Positions 13,965 to 21,122 of a stretch of 21,277 nt of DNA are shown here, in pieces. The position numbers were made by a program, and so were the translations under genes. Source of the stretch: an uncultured Lachnospiraceae bacterium (lineage in GTDB: Bacteria; Bacillota; Clostridia; Lachnospirales; Lachnospiraceae); contig CAJUTD010000032.1 in the NCBI GenBank assembly GCA_910589635.1, positions 1-21,277 on the forward strand, given 5' to 3'. Numbering within the stretch: the first letter of the stretch is position 1; each line of letters begins with the position of its first letter. Under the pieces are notes generated by a model, which was not told where the DNA came from, searched no databases, and was given only the letters and a program-made list of their open reading frames with translations.

Positions 13965-15264
13965 CTCCCATCAACCCCTGTTCTTCCAAAAACTTCACGA
14001 CTAACGGATGGACATTATGCCACCGTTTGCCATTATATTCCAGCACCACCGATGCCTGTAACATCCGAAGCAGCATTTCCTTATCCTCAATGCGCTCCTT
14101 ATTTCCCTGATAGATATTGAACAAGAACCGGTAGTCTTTCTGCTCGATCCGCCTGGTTAAAGAGGTCTTCTCCTCCTCCAGCGCATAGTCTGCATCTTCC
14201 ATCTCAATACGCCCGCTGTTCCTGCGCTCCGCCCTCTTGGCAGCCGCATTTATCACGCGGAATAAGTCCCTGAGGGAACCTCCCGTGTACTGGATCATCT
14301 TGTCTAAGACCCCTTCTTCAAACAAAGCCCGGTTCGCGCGTTTTTCTACAATTTGACGTATAATGTTAATCCCATCCTCAAACGGCTGTCCCTCTATGGT
14401 CTCAATCTTAATCATCGGCAATGTTTTGGTGATGAAATAACTTTCCATCGCCGAAAACCTCACATCATAAGAAAGCGCGATGGGAAACGTATAGATGACT
14501 GGAAACTCCATACCGGAAAGGATAGCCGCATAGTTATAAAATACCTTCCACGCATCCTCCGGGTTCAGCCTGTCTAAATCCTCAAAAATATTGATCGGGC
14601 GTCTGCCTCCCGTTTTGTCCGTAATCGCCTCTGACACCTGCCCCAAAATGCGGATCCATGCGCTGGAGCGGACGCTGATTCTCCTTCGGTACTCTTTCCT
14701 TGTCTCCTCATTATACCTTAATTCCGTTTTGATTTGGGCAAAGATATCTAAAATGCCGGCGAAAATCCTCTTGGTCTCCACCGCTGTCCCGGCTCCCAGG
14801 ATATCGTCCTGCGCCTCCTGGGATACTAATGTTTCCGTACCTTCCAGCCAAAATCTCTCAATGTTTTTAAGCAACTCTTGCCTGATTTCACAATCGGATT
14901 CCTCTGCAATTTCCAGCAAGGCCTCGCCCATAAGGATAAAAAGGTCAGAGTGCACAATATTAAATAAATCCAAATCTGTACTGCATTTGACCGTCCGCAC
15001 ATGATAGCCGGCCTCTATAAGCCTCTCGGTCATGCGGTTCAGCTCCGTGCTCTTTCCGCATCCTCTGTGCCCCAAGAGCAGACAGGCATTGGGCTCCTGC
15101 GGGTCACGGCAAATATCATAAATATCTTCTATCGGAGAATTGTATTTATCACTCGTACGGCATTCCATGGTATTTTCACAGTAAAACTCCGCCATCTGTT
15201 CCTCTTGCAAAGGCGCGGGAGAAAAGGCGTTTAAGATTTCAGAGACCTGATTTGCATATTTCAT
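13951..15264 (-). CDS. P-loop ATPase (AAA/STAND-like), first gene of the ATPase/TPR pair
   Basis: The 437-residue protein has Walker A GHRGCGKST (65-73), preceded by a hydrophobic CLLL strand. A Walker B-like motif, PINIFEDLDR (223-232), resembles the DDLDR form of KAP/STAND-related ATPases. The segment TGGSLRDLFRVINAAAKRA (about 327-345) could act as sensor 2 through Arg332. The C-terminal part (about 375-430) ends in LEYNGKRWHNVHPLVVKFLEEQG, which looks like a winged helix. There is no signal or membrane segment. The ATG has an excellent AAAGGAGGAG site nine bases upstream. It is co-transcribed with the TPR gene, which it overlaps by 14 bases. Nucleotide-dependent switching controlled by, or controlling, the TPR partner is inferred. 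No nuclease, protease or membrane effector domain can be seen in either protein. Confidence 0.88.
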   Translation of the reverse strand: MKYANQVSEILNAFSPAPLQEEQMAEFYCENTMECRTSDKYNSPIEDIYDICRDPQEPNACLLLGHRGCGKSTELNRMTERLIEAGYHVRTVKCSTDLDLFNIVHSDLFILMGEALLEIAEESDCEIRQELLKNIERFWLEGTETLVSQEAQDDILGAGTAVETKRIFAGILDIFAQIKTELRYNEETRKEYRRRISVRSSAWIRILGQVSEAITDKTGGRRPINIFEDLDRLNPEDAWKVFYNYAAILSGMEFPVIYTFPIALSYDVRFSAMESYFITKTLPMIKIETIEGQPFEDGINIIRQIVEKRANRALFEEGVLDKMIQYTGGSLRDLFRVINAAAKRAERRNSGRIEMEDADYALEEEKTSLTRRIEQKDYRFLFNIYQGNKERIEDKEMLLRMLQASVVLEYNGKRWHNVHPLVVKFLEEQGLMGDEGA

Positions 15265-15291
15265 CAGAATACTCCTCCTTTCCTGATTCCA

Positions 15292-15320
15292 ATATTCATA
15301 GGTAATTGCAAAACTGTCAA
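15292..15320 (-). promoter_or_regulatory. Alternative outward promoter made by the inverted repeat
   Basis: On the minus strand a perfect TTGACA (15315-15320) inside the left arm has a poor -10, GAATAT (15292-15297), 17 bases downstream, 28 bases from the ATPase ATG. The -35 lies in the element and the -10 in flanking DNA, as seen when insertions create hybrid promoters. It is a weaker candidate than the TATAAT promoter at 15441. Confidence 0.3.
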
Positions 15321-15430
15321 ATTACCAAAATTTCATATACAATTCATAAAATTATGTGTCAATATTTCTTCTTAAATTCTTTGAATTGTATATGAAATTC
15401 ATAAAATTACAGAGTTTCGCAATTACCTAT
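15298..15430. repeat. 133-bp inverted-repeat (MITE-like) element in the leader of the ATPase/TPR operon
   Basis: The ends are ATAGGTAATTGCAAAACT (15298-15315) and its inverted copy (15413-15430), matching at 17 of 18 positions. Farther in, a perfect 18-base inverted pair (15329-15346 with 15382-15399) reads AATTTCATATACAATTCA. The whole element is AT-rich, has no ORF and would fold as one long hairpin around a loop of about 30 bases. The 14-base AATTCATAAAATTA also occurs twice in direct orientation. Size and symmetry fit a miniature inverted-repeat element, but no clear target duplication is visible. It lies between the TATAAT promoter at 15441 and the ATPase start at 15264. Confidence 0.75.
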
Positions 15431-15440
15431 TCCGCTACTC

Positions 15441-15469
15441 ATTATATCGTAAAACCCGCAGCTTAGCAA
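15441..15469 (-). promoter_or_regulatory. Promoter candidate of the ATPase/TPR operon, upstream of the inverted repeat
   Basis: On the minus strand TTGCTA (15464-15469) and a perfect TATAAT (15441-15446) are separated by 17 bases. Transcription would start near 15434, so the whole 133-base inverted repeat would be the first part of a leader of about 170 bases. Confidence 0.6.
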
Positions 15470-15507
15470 AACATTTTAGAACCGATAGAACACTTATATT
15501 TGCAAAT

Positions 15508-16476
15508 TTACTCGCAGGGATAGACCATATCCCACTGCCCACGGATTCTGTCTAACAGTTCCATCACCCGCAGAATTTCACTGTGGGGCATCTCCTCACA
15601 CTCCGTCTTCCCCGCCTCAATGGCGCGGATGCAGGCGAGCACTTCATATTCATAACCGTTTATCTGCTCTGGGACTTGATAGCGCGCCGTCATTTTGCGA
15701 TCCAGGCCAAATACGCGGATTTCTTCACAATTATTGATATTCTGTACTTCCAGGTAGCCTTTATCGCCGCTGATAACGCCCTGGCGGTCCGTCTGCGCAA
15801 GCATATCGCTGTGCAGCACCGCCATCTTTTCTTCCTCAAACGTCAGCGTGATACTGTTGACCCAGTCAATGCCCTTGGGGGACATAACGGCTGTGGCATG
15901 CACATCCTTTATCTCTCCATGGAAGGCCATCAAGGCAAAATTAATCGGATATACGCCCAGGTCAAGCAATGCGCCGCCCGCCAATTCCGGGTTCTGCATA
16001 CGCTCTACATGTGGCAGGATATAGCCCAGGTTTGCCGTCAGCGAGGTGACATTGCCGATCGCCTTGCAGGCTAAAATATCGTCAAGCATCCGCCGGCTCG
16101 GCATATAACGCGTCCAGATTGCCTCCGCCAGCAGGAGCCCTTTTTCTTCCGATAACCGGATCAGTTCCCGCGCCTGCCTGGCATTGACCGTAAATGCCTT
16201 CTCTACCAATACGTGCTTACCATGCTCTAAGCACAACTTGGCGTGCTCATAGTGATGGGAATGCGGGGAAGCCACATAGACAAATTCCACCTGTGGGTCC
16301 TGCACCATCTCCTCATAGGAGCCATAGGCTTTCTCAAACCCCCACTGCTCCGCAAACTTTTCCGCACGCTTTAAATCTCTGGACGCCACGGCATACCGCT
16401 CAATTTTTTCAATCTCTGATACCGCCTTGGCCATGCTGTGGGCAATACCGCCCGGCGCCAAAATTGCAAATTTCAT
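15508..16476 (-). CDS. Gfo/Idh/MocA-family NAD(P)-dependent oxidoreductase
   Basis: The 322-residue cytoplasmic enzyme has an N-terminal Rossmann domain with APGGIAHSMA (7-16) in place of the usual GxGxxA. A family motif VEKAFTVN (91-98) has catalytic Lys93; most relatives have EKP. The C-terminal alpha/beta domain has GGALLDLGVYP (167-177) with Tyr176. The EAIWTRYMPS segment and the Lys/Tyr pair match the dimeric dihydrodiol dehydrogenase and glucose-fructose oxidoreductase branch, so oxidation or reduction of a sugar or related alcohol is likely. The substrate is unknown. AGGAGG lies seven bases before the ATG. The gene begins 79 bases after the diguanylate cyclase stop on the same strand, and I see no clear terminator between them. 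Neighbours give no pathway clue. Confidence 0.93.
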   Translation of the reverse strand: MKFAILAPGGIAHSMAKAVSEIEKIERYAVASRDLKRAEKFAEQWGFEKAYGSYEEMVQDPQVEFVYVASPHSHHYEHAKLCLEHGKHVLVEKAFTVNARQARELIRLSEEKGLLLAEAIWTRYMPSRRMLDDILACKAIGNVTSLTANLGYILPHVERMQNPELAGGALLDLGVYPINFALMAFHGEIKDVHATAVMSPKGIDWVNSITLTFEEEKMAVLHSDMLAQTDRQGVISGDKGYLEVQNINNCEEIRVFGLDRKMTARYQVPEQINGYEYEVLACIRAIEAGKTECEEMPHSEILRVMELLDRIRGQWDMVYPCE

Positions 16477-16555
16477 GATACTTCCTCCTCTCTATTGTCT
16501 TATGCCGCCTTACTCTTAACGGCAAATCCCATAACGGGAATTGATAAACCCAACG

Positions 16556-18472
16556 CTACCCCGAATACTCCCCAAAAGTCCCTTTTGTGTCCCGTTTCAC
16601 CTCATACAACGCCTCATCCGCATTACTTAAAAGCTCAGAAATATCGGTGTCCGCGTCAGACGTCCAGGCAAAACCTGCCGAAGCGCTGATCACCCTGGTC
16701 TCCGTCTCCGACAACGGTATATGGTTCTTCCCTAACTTATCATAAAAGTGATTCATGTATTTTATAATCTCCAACCGGTTCCGGCAGCCAAAAAGCATCA
16801 TACAAAACTCGTCGCCAGACCGCCTTGCCGTCAGAAAATGTTCTGTGGGCATCGCACTCATGACGGCGGAAAAATTTTGCAGGTAACGATCACCGACATC
16901 ATGTCCAAACGTATCATTGATACTCTTGAAGAAATCAAGGTCCAGCATGACAACAGCGCAGACTTCCCCTTCCTTAAGCTCGCGCAAATGCTTCTCAGCT
17001 ATTTCCTTAAAATACTGAAATTTGTACAATCCGGTAAGTGGGTCATGCGTATTCTCGTAGCGCATACGTTTCTTCTCCATGATGTCCGCCGTAACATCTG
17101 TTATCACGCCAAGTTTTCCTTCTAAAGATTCCGACATATAGATTCGCACATACTTCTCATCATTGATCTGATAGACGTCCGTTTCTCCTTCAATGGGATT
17201 CTCTGTAATCGAACCGATATACTTGTCAAACACATCGGCATTTTTACAGAATTCAGCAACCTCTTTATTGGAAATGCCCAGAAGTTCTCCCACTCCCAAG
17301 GTAACAAATACATGATTGATCCCACTTTCATACTCAAAAGCAGCCAGTGGAATCCCGCTGATTTCAATAATTTCAGATATCCTGTTGGAGATACTGACAA
17401 TGCTCGTTACCATCGTATTGATTCCACTGCTCAGCTCTTCAAACTCGCGGTTGCCGCCCACAGACACCGTAGTGTCAAAATTGCCGTTTGTGATTGCAGA
17501 CAAATCCTCATTGATCTGGTGAATCCCGTCGATGACTTTACTCCTGACAAGATAGTTCAAGAGTAAAATAACAGCTACCTCAATAAAAAGCAGGTACATA
17601 AGCGTCATAACGGTATTCTCCATCAACTTCTTCATTAAATCTTCTGCCGGTATGGCTGCGCAGATTAGCACGTCCTCATTCCTCCTGCTCACCACATACC
17701 GTTGTTCTCCATCCGTGCCCGTTTTATAGGCGCCCATCTCACACTCTAAGAGTGCATCCAACGTATAATATTTGCCGACAGAATCTTCCTCTCCTCCTTC
17801 TGAATGGCCTAAAATGTTGCCCGTATCACTGTCAACGACAAATAATTCTTCCCCCACATCCGTAGGAAATCTTGAAAACATATAATCATAGGTATTTCTT
17901 GACTGCGCCTCCATCTGCCTTTTCGGTTCAAAGCCAACTTGCACGATTCCTTTTTGCTCCTTTCTCGCCACTCCCACATACTGCCGGATGATACCTGCGA
18001 CTGCATTAGGCTGCGGCTCCTGAATAAGATAGGCGTCCTCATCCTCACTGTCCAGCAAATCCAGAAATGGACGCGTCTGCTCATGGTTCGCCATGTCAAT
18101 TCCTACATATTCAGAAACAGATGCGGAGACAATAATTCCATTTTCATCAATCACATGCAGCTCATCCACATTGAGCAGCCGCGCAAGATACTGCATCTTA
18201 GACACGTCCATGGAAACTTCCTCCTGGCGGTCTACGACATAGGCTGCTGCCCTTGCCCTGATAAGGTAATCTTCATCCAAGTTTCTTTTCAGTAAATCCA
18301 ACTCTCTGCGGTTATTGTCAAGCGTATGTATGATCTGCTCTATCTTTGCCTGAAAGCTGTTATACTGCTGGTTCTCCAGCGTATGTTTGCTAATCAGCAC
18401 ATTAATAATAAGGATTAGGAAAATAGCCGACGTCATAATGACGAAAACATATTTAATAAAAGTTTTCTGCAT
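16556..18472 (-). CDS. Membrane diguanylate cyclase: Cache-like sensor, HAMP, PAS-like and GGDEF domains
   Basis: The 638-residue protein has TM1 (about 8-28), an extracellular sensor of about 255 residues with Cache-like features (VIDENGIIVSAS, VVDSDTGNILGHSE), TM2 (about 287-308) and a HAMP linker (about 309-362). A PAS-like region (about 366-465) is followed by a GGDEF domain (about 470-635). The metal and substrate motif LDLDFFKSINDTFGHDVGD is complete. The signature is RSGDEF (SGDEF at 552-556), a variant known to stay active in other cyclases. The RxxD inhibitory site, five residues upstream, is replaced by TEHF, so product feedback is probably lost. It should make c-di-GMP from GTP in response to an extracellular small ligand. 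No PilZ, EAL or c-di-GMP effector is in the window. The ATG has only a weak GAAAGTGA site. A promoter candidate and a leader hairpin precede it. Confidence 0.94.
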   Translation of the reverse strand: MQKTFIKYVFVIMTSAIFLILIINVLISKHTLENQQYNSFQAKIEQIIHTLDNNRRELDLLKRNLDEDYLIRARAAAYVVDRQEEVSMDVSKMQYLARLLNVDELHVIDENGIIVSASVSEYVGIDMANHEQTRPFLDLLDSEDEDAYLIQEPQPNAVAGIIRQYVGVARKEQKGIVQVGFEPKRQMEAQSRNTYDYMFSRFPTDVGEELFVVDSDTGNILGHSEGGEEDSVGKYYTLDALLECEMGAYKTGTDGEQRYVVSRRNEDVLICAAIPAEDLMKKLMENTVMTLMYLLFIEVAVILLLNYLVRSKVIDGIHQINEDLSAITNGNFDTTVSVGGNREFEELSSGINTMVTSIVSISNRISEIIEISGIPLAAFEYESGINHVFVTLGVGELLGISNKEVAEFCKNADVFDKYIGSITENPIEGETDVYQINDEKYVRIYMSESLEGKLGVITDVTADIMEKKRMRYENTHDPLTGLYKFQYFKEIAEKHLRELKEGEVCAVVMLDLDFFKSINDTFGHDVGDRYLQNFSAVMSAMPTEHFLTARRSGDEFCMMLFGCRNRLEIIKYMNHFYDKLGKNHIPLSETETRVISASAGFAWTSDADTDISELLSNADEALYEVKRDTKGTFGEYSG

Positions 18473-18507
18473 AAGAATTCATCACTTTCTTTCATCTACT
18501 TAAAAAT

Positions 18508-18544
18508 AGGGCAGCGTTTATTGCCATCGCCAATAAAGTGCCCT
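18508..18544 (-). terminator. Hairpin with T-run between the sensor kinase and the diguanylate cyclase
   Basis: On the minus strand AGGGCA and TTTATTG pair with CAATAAA and TGCCCT (18539-18544/18508-18513 and 18531-18537/18517-18523) around a GCGATGG loop, followed by ATTTTTA. It looks like the intrinsic terminator of the kinase/LytTR operon. It also begins right at the predicted transcription start of the cyclase gene, so it could instead be a 5' leader structure of that message. Confidence 0.7.
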
Positions 18545-18551
18545 AAAATAA

Positions 18552-18580
18552 ATTATATCATCCCATCCTCTGTTTATTAA
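18552..18580 (-). promoter_or_regulatory. Promoter candidate of the diguanylate cyclase gene
   Basis: On the minus strand TTAATA (18575-18580) and a perfect TATAAT (18552-18557) are separated by 17 bases. Transcription would start near 18545, at the base of the hairpin described at 18508-18544, leaving a leader of about 73 bases. Confidence 0.5.
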
Positions 18581-18603
18581 TTCCTATTTTTTCACAAAAT
18601 AAC

Positions 18604-19890
18604 CTAAATTTTCGCAAACAGCATAATATGGAAAATACCTTCTTCACAATAGCAGCCGAGATTCCCTCCTATTTTCTCTGAAAAATTCTGCACGCTCTGC
18701 ATCCCCAAACCGTGCCCTTCCCCTGCGGCCCTGCGCGGAAGCCCCGTCTCCCCGTCAAGCATAATCTCTTGCTCATACTCATTCTGCATATGGATAAGTA
18801 CATGTCCGTCTGCACAATGGATGTTTGCCTGCACGCGCTTATCTTTCCTCTCAAATCTGCTGACATGGCTTATGGCATTTTCCAGCAGATTGGCAACTAC
18901 CGCGGCAAACTCATAATCGCTGAAAGAAAGCTCTTTGGGAACCGCGGCCTCCAACTGTACAGTGACGCCAAGGGCATGTGCCTTTTCCACCATATGGGTG
19001 AGAATAGAATTTACGGTCAGATTATTACAATATTTCACTACTTTATTTTCATCTGCAACAGACTTTATATATTCTGCAAGCTTTCTGATTTCATCATATT
19101 CCTCCTGATCCAACAGCGAGTTTATCATGCCAGAATAATGATGCATATCATGCCGCATGATTTTAAGATTCTTATCCGACTGTTCCAGTAGATGATATTG
19201 CTTTTCAAGCTCTCTGACATAAGATTTGATAAACACACTTTTCCAATAAGTCTCCGCCCTCTCAGACTCGCTTTCCAGATACCGTAAAGCCACCACATAA
19301 GAAATAATCATGGTAATGATAAAAAAAATAACGCCGGGAATATTGTGTGGATTTTCATCAAGCGTATAAGGAAAAAATGCCAGAAAAGAAAAACTGCAAT
19401 AAAAAAATACCGGAATCAGACACAATCCCCACTGTCCCTGAATGGATTCCCTCTCCTGATACCTGAGCCCGATATCACGAATCCGGTTACATAATACAGC
19501 CAAAATTCCAGCATGGACGAAAAAACCGCCAATTACGGACACCAGCATGTTTTGTGTCCACGTAAATAAAATTGTTGCCGAAACGCTCCCGGCAATTACA
19601 TAACTAGATGCGCTCAGGCCAATAAACAAAACTTTGCTGTCTCTGTGCTTAGAGATGAGGATCCCGGTAAACTGTGTCACAAGAATCTGAAATACAGTCA
19701 CTGATACATAGCAAAAACTGCTATCCACAAAAATATCCAGCTTCAAGCAGTCAGTCATAGTCAGGATAAGAAACGACGAAAAACAGATACACGCCGTCTT
19801 TGTTTTAGAATAACGATGGCTGATAAACAGATACATGAACAGCATTAAAAATACATGGCTTATCATATAAGATATGCTTTTATAGTACAT
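18604..19890 (-). CDS. AgrC-like sensor histidine kinase with GHKL ATPase domain
   Basis: The 428-residue protein has a hydrophobic N-terminal half with about six membrane helices (residues 1 to about 205). A coiled linker and an H-box RHDMHHYSG follow, with His247 as phosphorylation site. The catalytic domain has N-box NLLENA (334-339) and ATP-lid GHGLGMQSV (392-400), the GHKL form found in AgrC, ComD and other peptide-sensing kinases. GGGGGAAGG precedes the ATG. It lies ten bases after the LytTR regulator gene, so the two are one operon and a cognate pair. No AgrD-like peptide gene or AgrB-like protease is in the window, so the signal is unknown. It may be a peptide encoded elsewhere, or another membrane cue. 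Confidence 0.94.
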   Translation of the reverse strand: MYYKSISYMISHVFLMLFMYLFISHRYSKTKTACICFSSFLILTMTDCLKLDIFVDSSFCYVSVTVFQILVTQFTGILISKHRDSKVLFIGLSASSYVIAGSVSATILFTWTQNMLVSVIGGFFVHAGILAVLCNRIRDIGLRYQERESIQGQWGLCLIPVFFYCSFSFLAFFPYTLDENPHNIPGVIFFIITMIISYVVALRYLESESERAETYWKSVFIKSYVRELEKQYHLLEQSDKNLKIMRHDMHHYSGMINSLLDQEEYDEIRKLAEYIKSVADENKVVKYCNNLTVNSILTHMVEKAHALGVTVQLEAAVPKELSFSDYEFAAVVANLLENAISHVSRFERKDKRVQANIHCADGHVLIHMQNEYEQEIMLDGETGLPRRAAGEGHGLGMQSVQNFSEKIGGNLGCYCEEGIFHIMLFAKI

Positions 19891-19900
19891 GTCCTTCCCC

Positions 19901-20671
19901 CTACCGATAACATTCCGAGATAAACTGGAGATACTCTCTTTTCACCTCTGCCGCCCTTGTCTTGCTGACAGGAATCCGCCTGCCGCTTTCCATTTTAATA
20001 TTGCCCTGTCCCAGCTTTTCTACATGATTCATATTAATCAGAAATGATTTGTGAATACGCAAAAAACTCCTGTCCACTGCAATTTCTTTTATTTCTTCGT
20101 CAAAGGATTTTCTGATAAAAATACTCCTTATATTTTCTCCATCTGCCAGAAATACATTGAGCATGCGGGAATAATTTTCAATATATTCTATCTTGGAATA
20201 TGGAACTGACACTGTACCATCCTTAGTCTTAATGGGGAACAATGGATTCTTCTCCACATTTTGATAAGAAAGTGCAAAATCCATGGCCTCAAAGAAACGC
20301 TCTTCACCGACAGGTTTCAACAGATAGCGCGATGCATGGACCTCATACGCGTCCAGCGCAAAATCAGCGGAGGTGGTAACGTAAATAATTACCCCTCCGC
20401 CCCCATTCTGTCGAATCAGGCTGCCAATTTCAATTCCGGTCTTCTTTGACATTATCATGTCTAATATATAGATGTCTGCCAGGTTCCCCTGTGAAATCTG
20501 CTCATACAGGCGGCAGGCGTCGGTGAATTCTTCCACCTCAAAATGGATTCCTGCAGCCGTGTCCCTGTACTTTTGCAGCAGGTTTTGCAAATGCTGTAAA
20601 TCTTTCACGCAGTCATCACAGATTATAATTTTCATAGTTTGCTTACGGAAGATACCGCAAACGGCTTTCAC
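19901..20671 (-). CDS. LytTR-family response regulator (AgrA/LytR-like)
   Basis: The 256-residue protein has a receiver domain (about 13-130) with the acidic residues D19/D20, phospho-acceptor D71 in IYILDMIM, Thr near 102-103 and KP in YLLKPVGEE. A LytTR DNA-binding domain (about 146-250) follows, with the typical SKIEYIENYSRMLNVF and RIHKSFLINMNHV blocks. I keep the GTG start at 20671 because GAGGGG lies five bases upstream. The ATG at 20635 (MKIIICDD), which fits the family's usual N-terminus, has no visible ribosome binding site. The GTG overlaps the stop of a 12-codon leader ORF as GTGA. It controls target genes by binding bent AT-rich DNA; its targets are not evident here. The partner kinase is at 18604-19890. 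Confidence 0.93.
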   Translation of the reverse strand: MKAVCGIFRKQTMKIIICDDCVKDLQHLQNLLQKYRDTAAGIHFEVEEFTDACRLYEQISQGNLADIYILDMIMSKKTGIEIGSLIRQNGGGGVIIYVTTSADFALDAYEVHASRYLLKPVGEERFFEAMDFALSYQNVEKNPLFPIKTKDGTVSVPYSKIEYIENYSRMLNVFLADGENIRSIFIRKSFDEEIKEIAVDRSFLRIHKSFLINMNHVEKLGQGNIKMESGRRIPVSKTRAAEVKREYLQFISECYR

Positions 20672-20706
20672 GGCATCCCCTCTACTCCCTCCGCAGATAA
20701 TTTCAT
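20668..20706 (-). CDS. Short leader ORF (12 codons) overlapping the LytTR regulator start
   Basis: An ATG at 20704-20706 preceded by GAAAGGTGAT opens a reading frame MKLSAEGVEGMP that stops in a TGA overlapping the regulator's GTG start (GTGA). The ribosome binding site of the regulator lies inside this frame. The arrangement suggests translational coupling. Whether the peptide matters or is made is unknown. An even shorter frame (10 codons) begins at 20740, at the predicted transcription start. Confidence 0.35.
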   Translation of the reverse strand: MKLSAEGVEGMP

Positions 20707-20746
20707 ATCACCTTTCACCAAAAATCTGCATAGTTTTCATACTCCT

Positions 20747-20775
20747 ATTGTAAGATAATTACAAACATGTGTCAA
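20747..20775 (-). promoter_or_regulatory. Sigma-A promoter of the LytTR/kinase operon
   Basis: On the minus strand a perfect TTGACA (20770-20775) and TACAAT (20747-20752) are separated by 17 bases. Transcription would start near 20740, giving a leader of about 70 bases that contains the short leader ORF. Confidence 0.8.
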
Positions 20776-20846
20776 ACCAAATATGTTTTTAACAGCCAAA
20801 AACTTCATCATTTCTTTACTATCATGCATCATTGCATTAAAATCTG

Positions 20847-21047
20847 TTATTCCTTGATTACATCTGATTTTCTAGGTATTATAATAGCAGCTACAATATA
20901 AGCGATTATTCCACTTCCGGCAAAAGCTGTGAATAAAACCCAGGCTAACCTAACTAATGTCGGGTCCATATCAAAATATTCTGCAATTCCTCCGCATACT
21001 CCATCTAACTTTTTCCCCTGTTCAATTTTATATAATTTTTTCTGCAT
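20847..21047 (-). CDS. PspC-domain small membrane protein
   Basis: This 66-residue protein is essentially one PspC domain. It has a basic start (MQKKLYKIEQGKKLDGVCGGIAEYFDMDPTLVRLAWV, seen here at residues 1-37, with the diagnostic GVCGGIAEYF), one membrane helix (about 35-58) and a short charged tail. Stand-alone PspC proteins of this size are common in Firmicutes and are tied to envelope stress or regulation of membrane-bound partners. A specific role cannot be read here. GAGAGG lies about ten bases before the ATG. It points the same way as the LytTR operon but is separated from it by 175 bases with that operon's own promoter, so it is probably a separate unit. Confidence 0.93.
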   Translation of the reverse strand: MQKKLYKIEQGKKLDGVCGGIAEYFDMDPTLVRLAWVLFTAFAGSGIIAYIVAAIIIPRKSDVIKE

Positions 21048-21094
21048 AATTCTTTTCCTCTCTTTTTATTTTTGTGATATAGCCTCTTGCTGAT

Positions 21095-21122
21095 ATTATC
21101 TTACGCCTTATTCCTTAAACAA
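21095..21122 (-). promoter_or_regulatory. Promoter candidate of the PspC gene
   Basis: On the minus strand TTGTTT (21117-21122) and GATAAT (21095-21100) are separated by 16 bases, about 48 bases upstream of the ATG. The remaining bases to the window end are AT-rich and I see no gene in them. Confidence 0.4.

Noticed and set aside
20770..20815. Pair of GTT-containing motifs upstream of the LytTR promoter as autoregulatory LytTR sites
   Set aside because: Spacing is about 16 bases rather than the roughly 21 expected for tandem LytTR sites, and the match to the consensus is poor.
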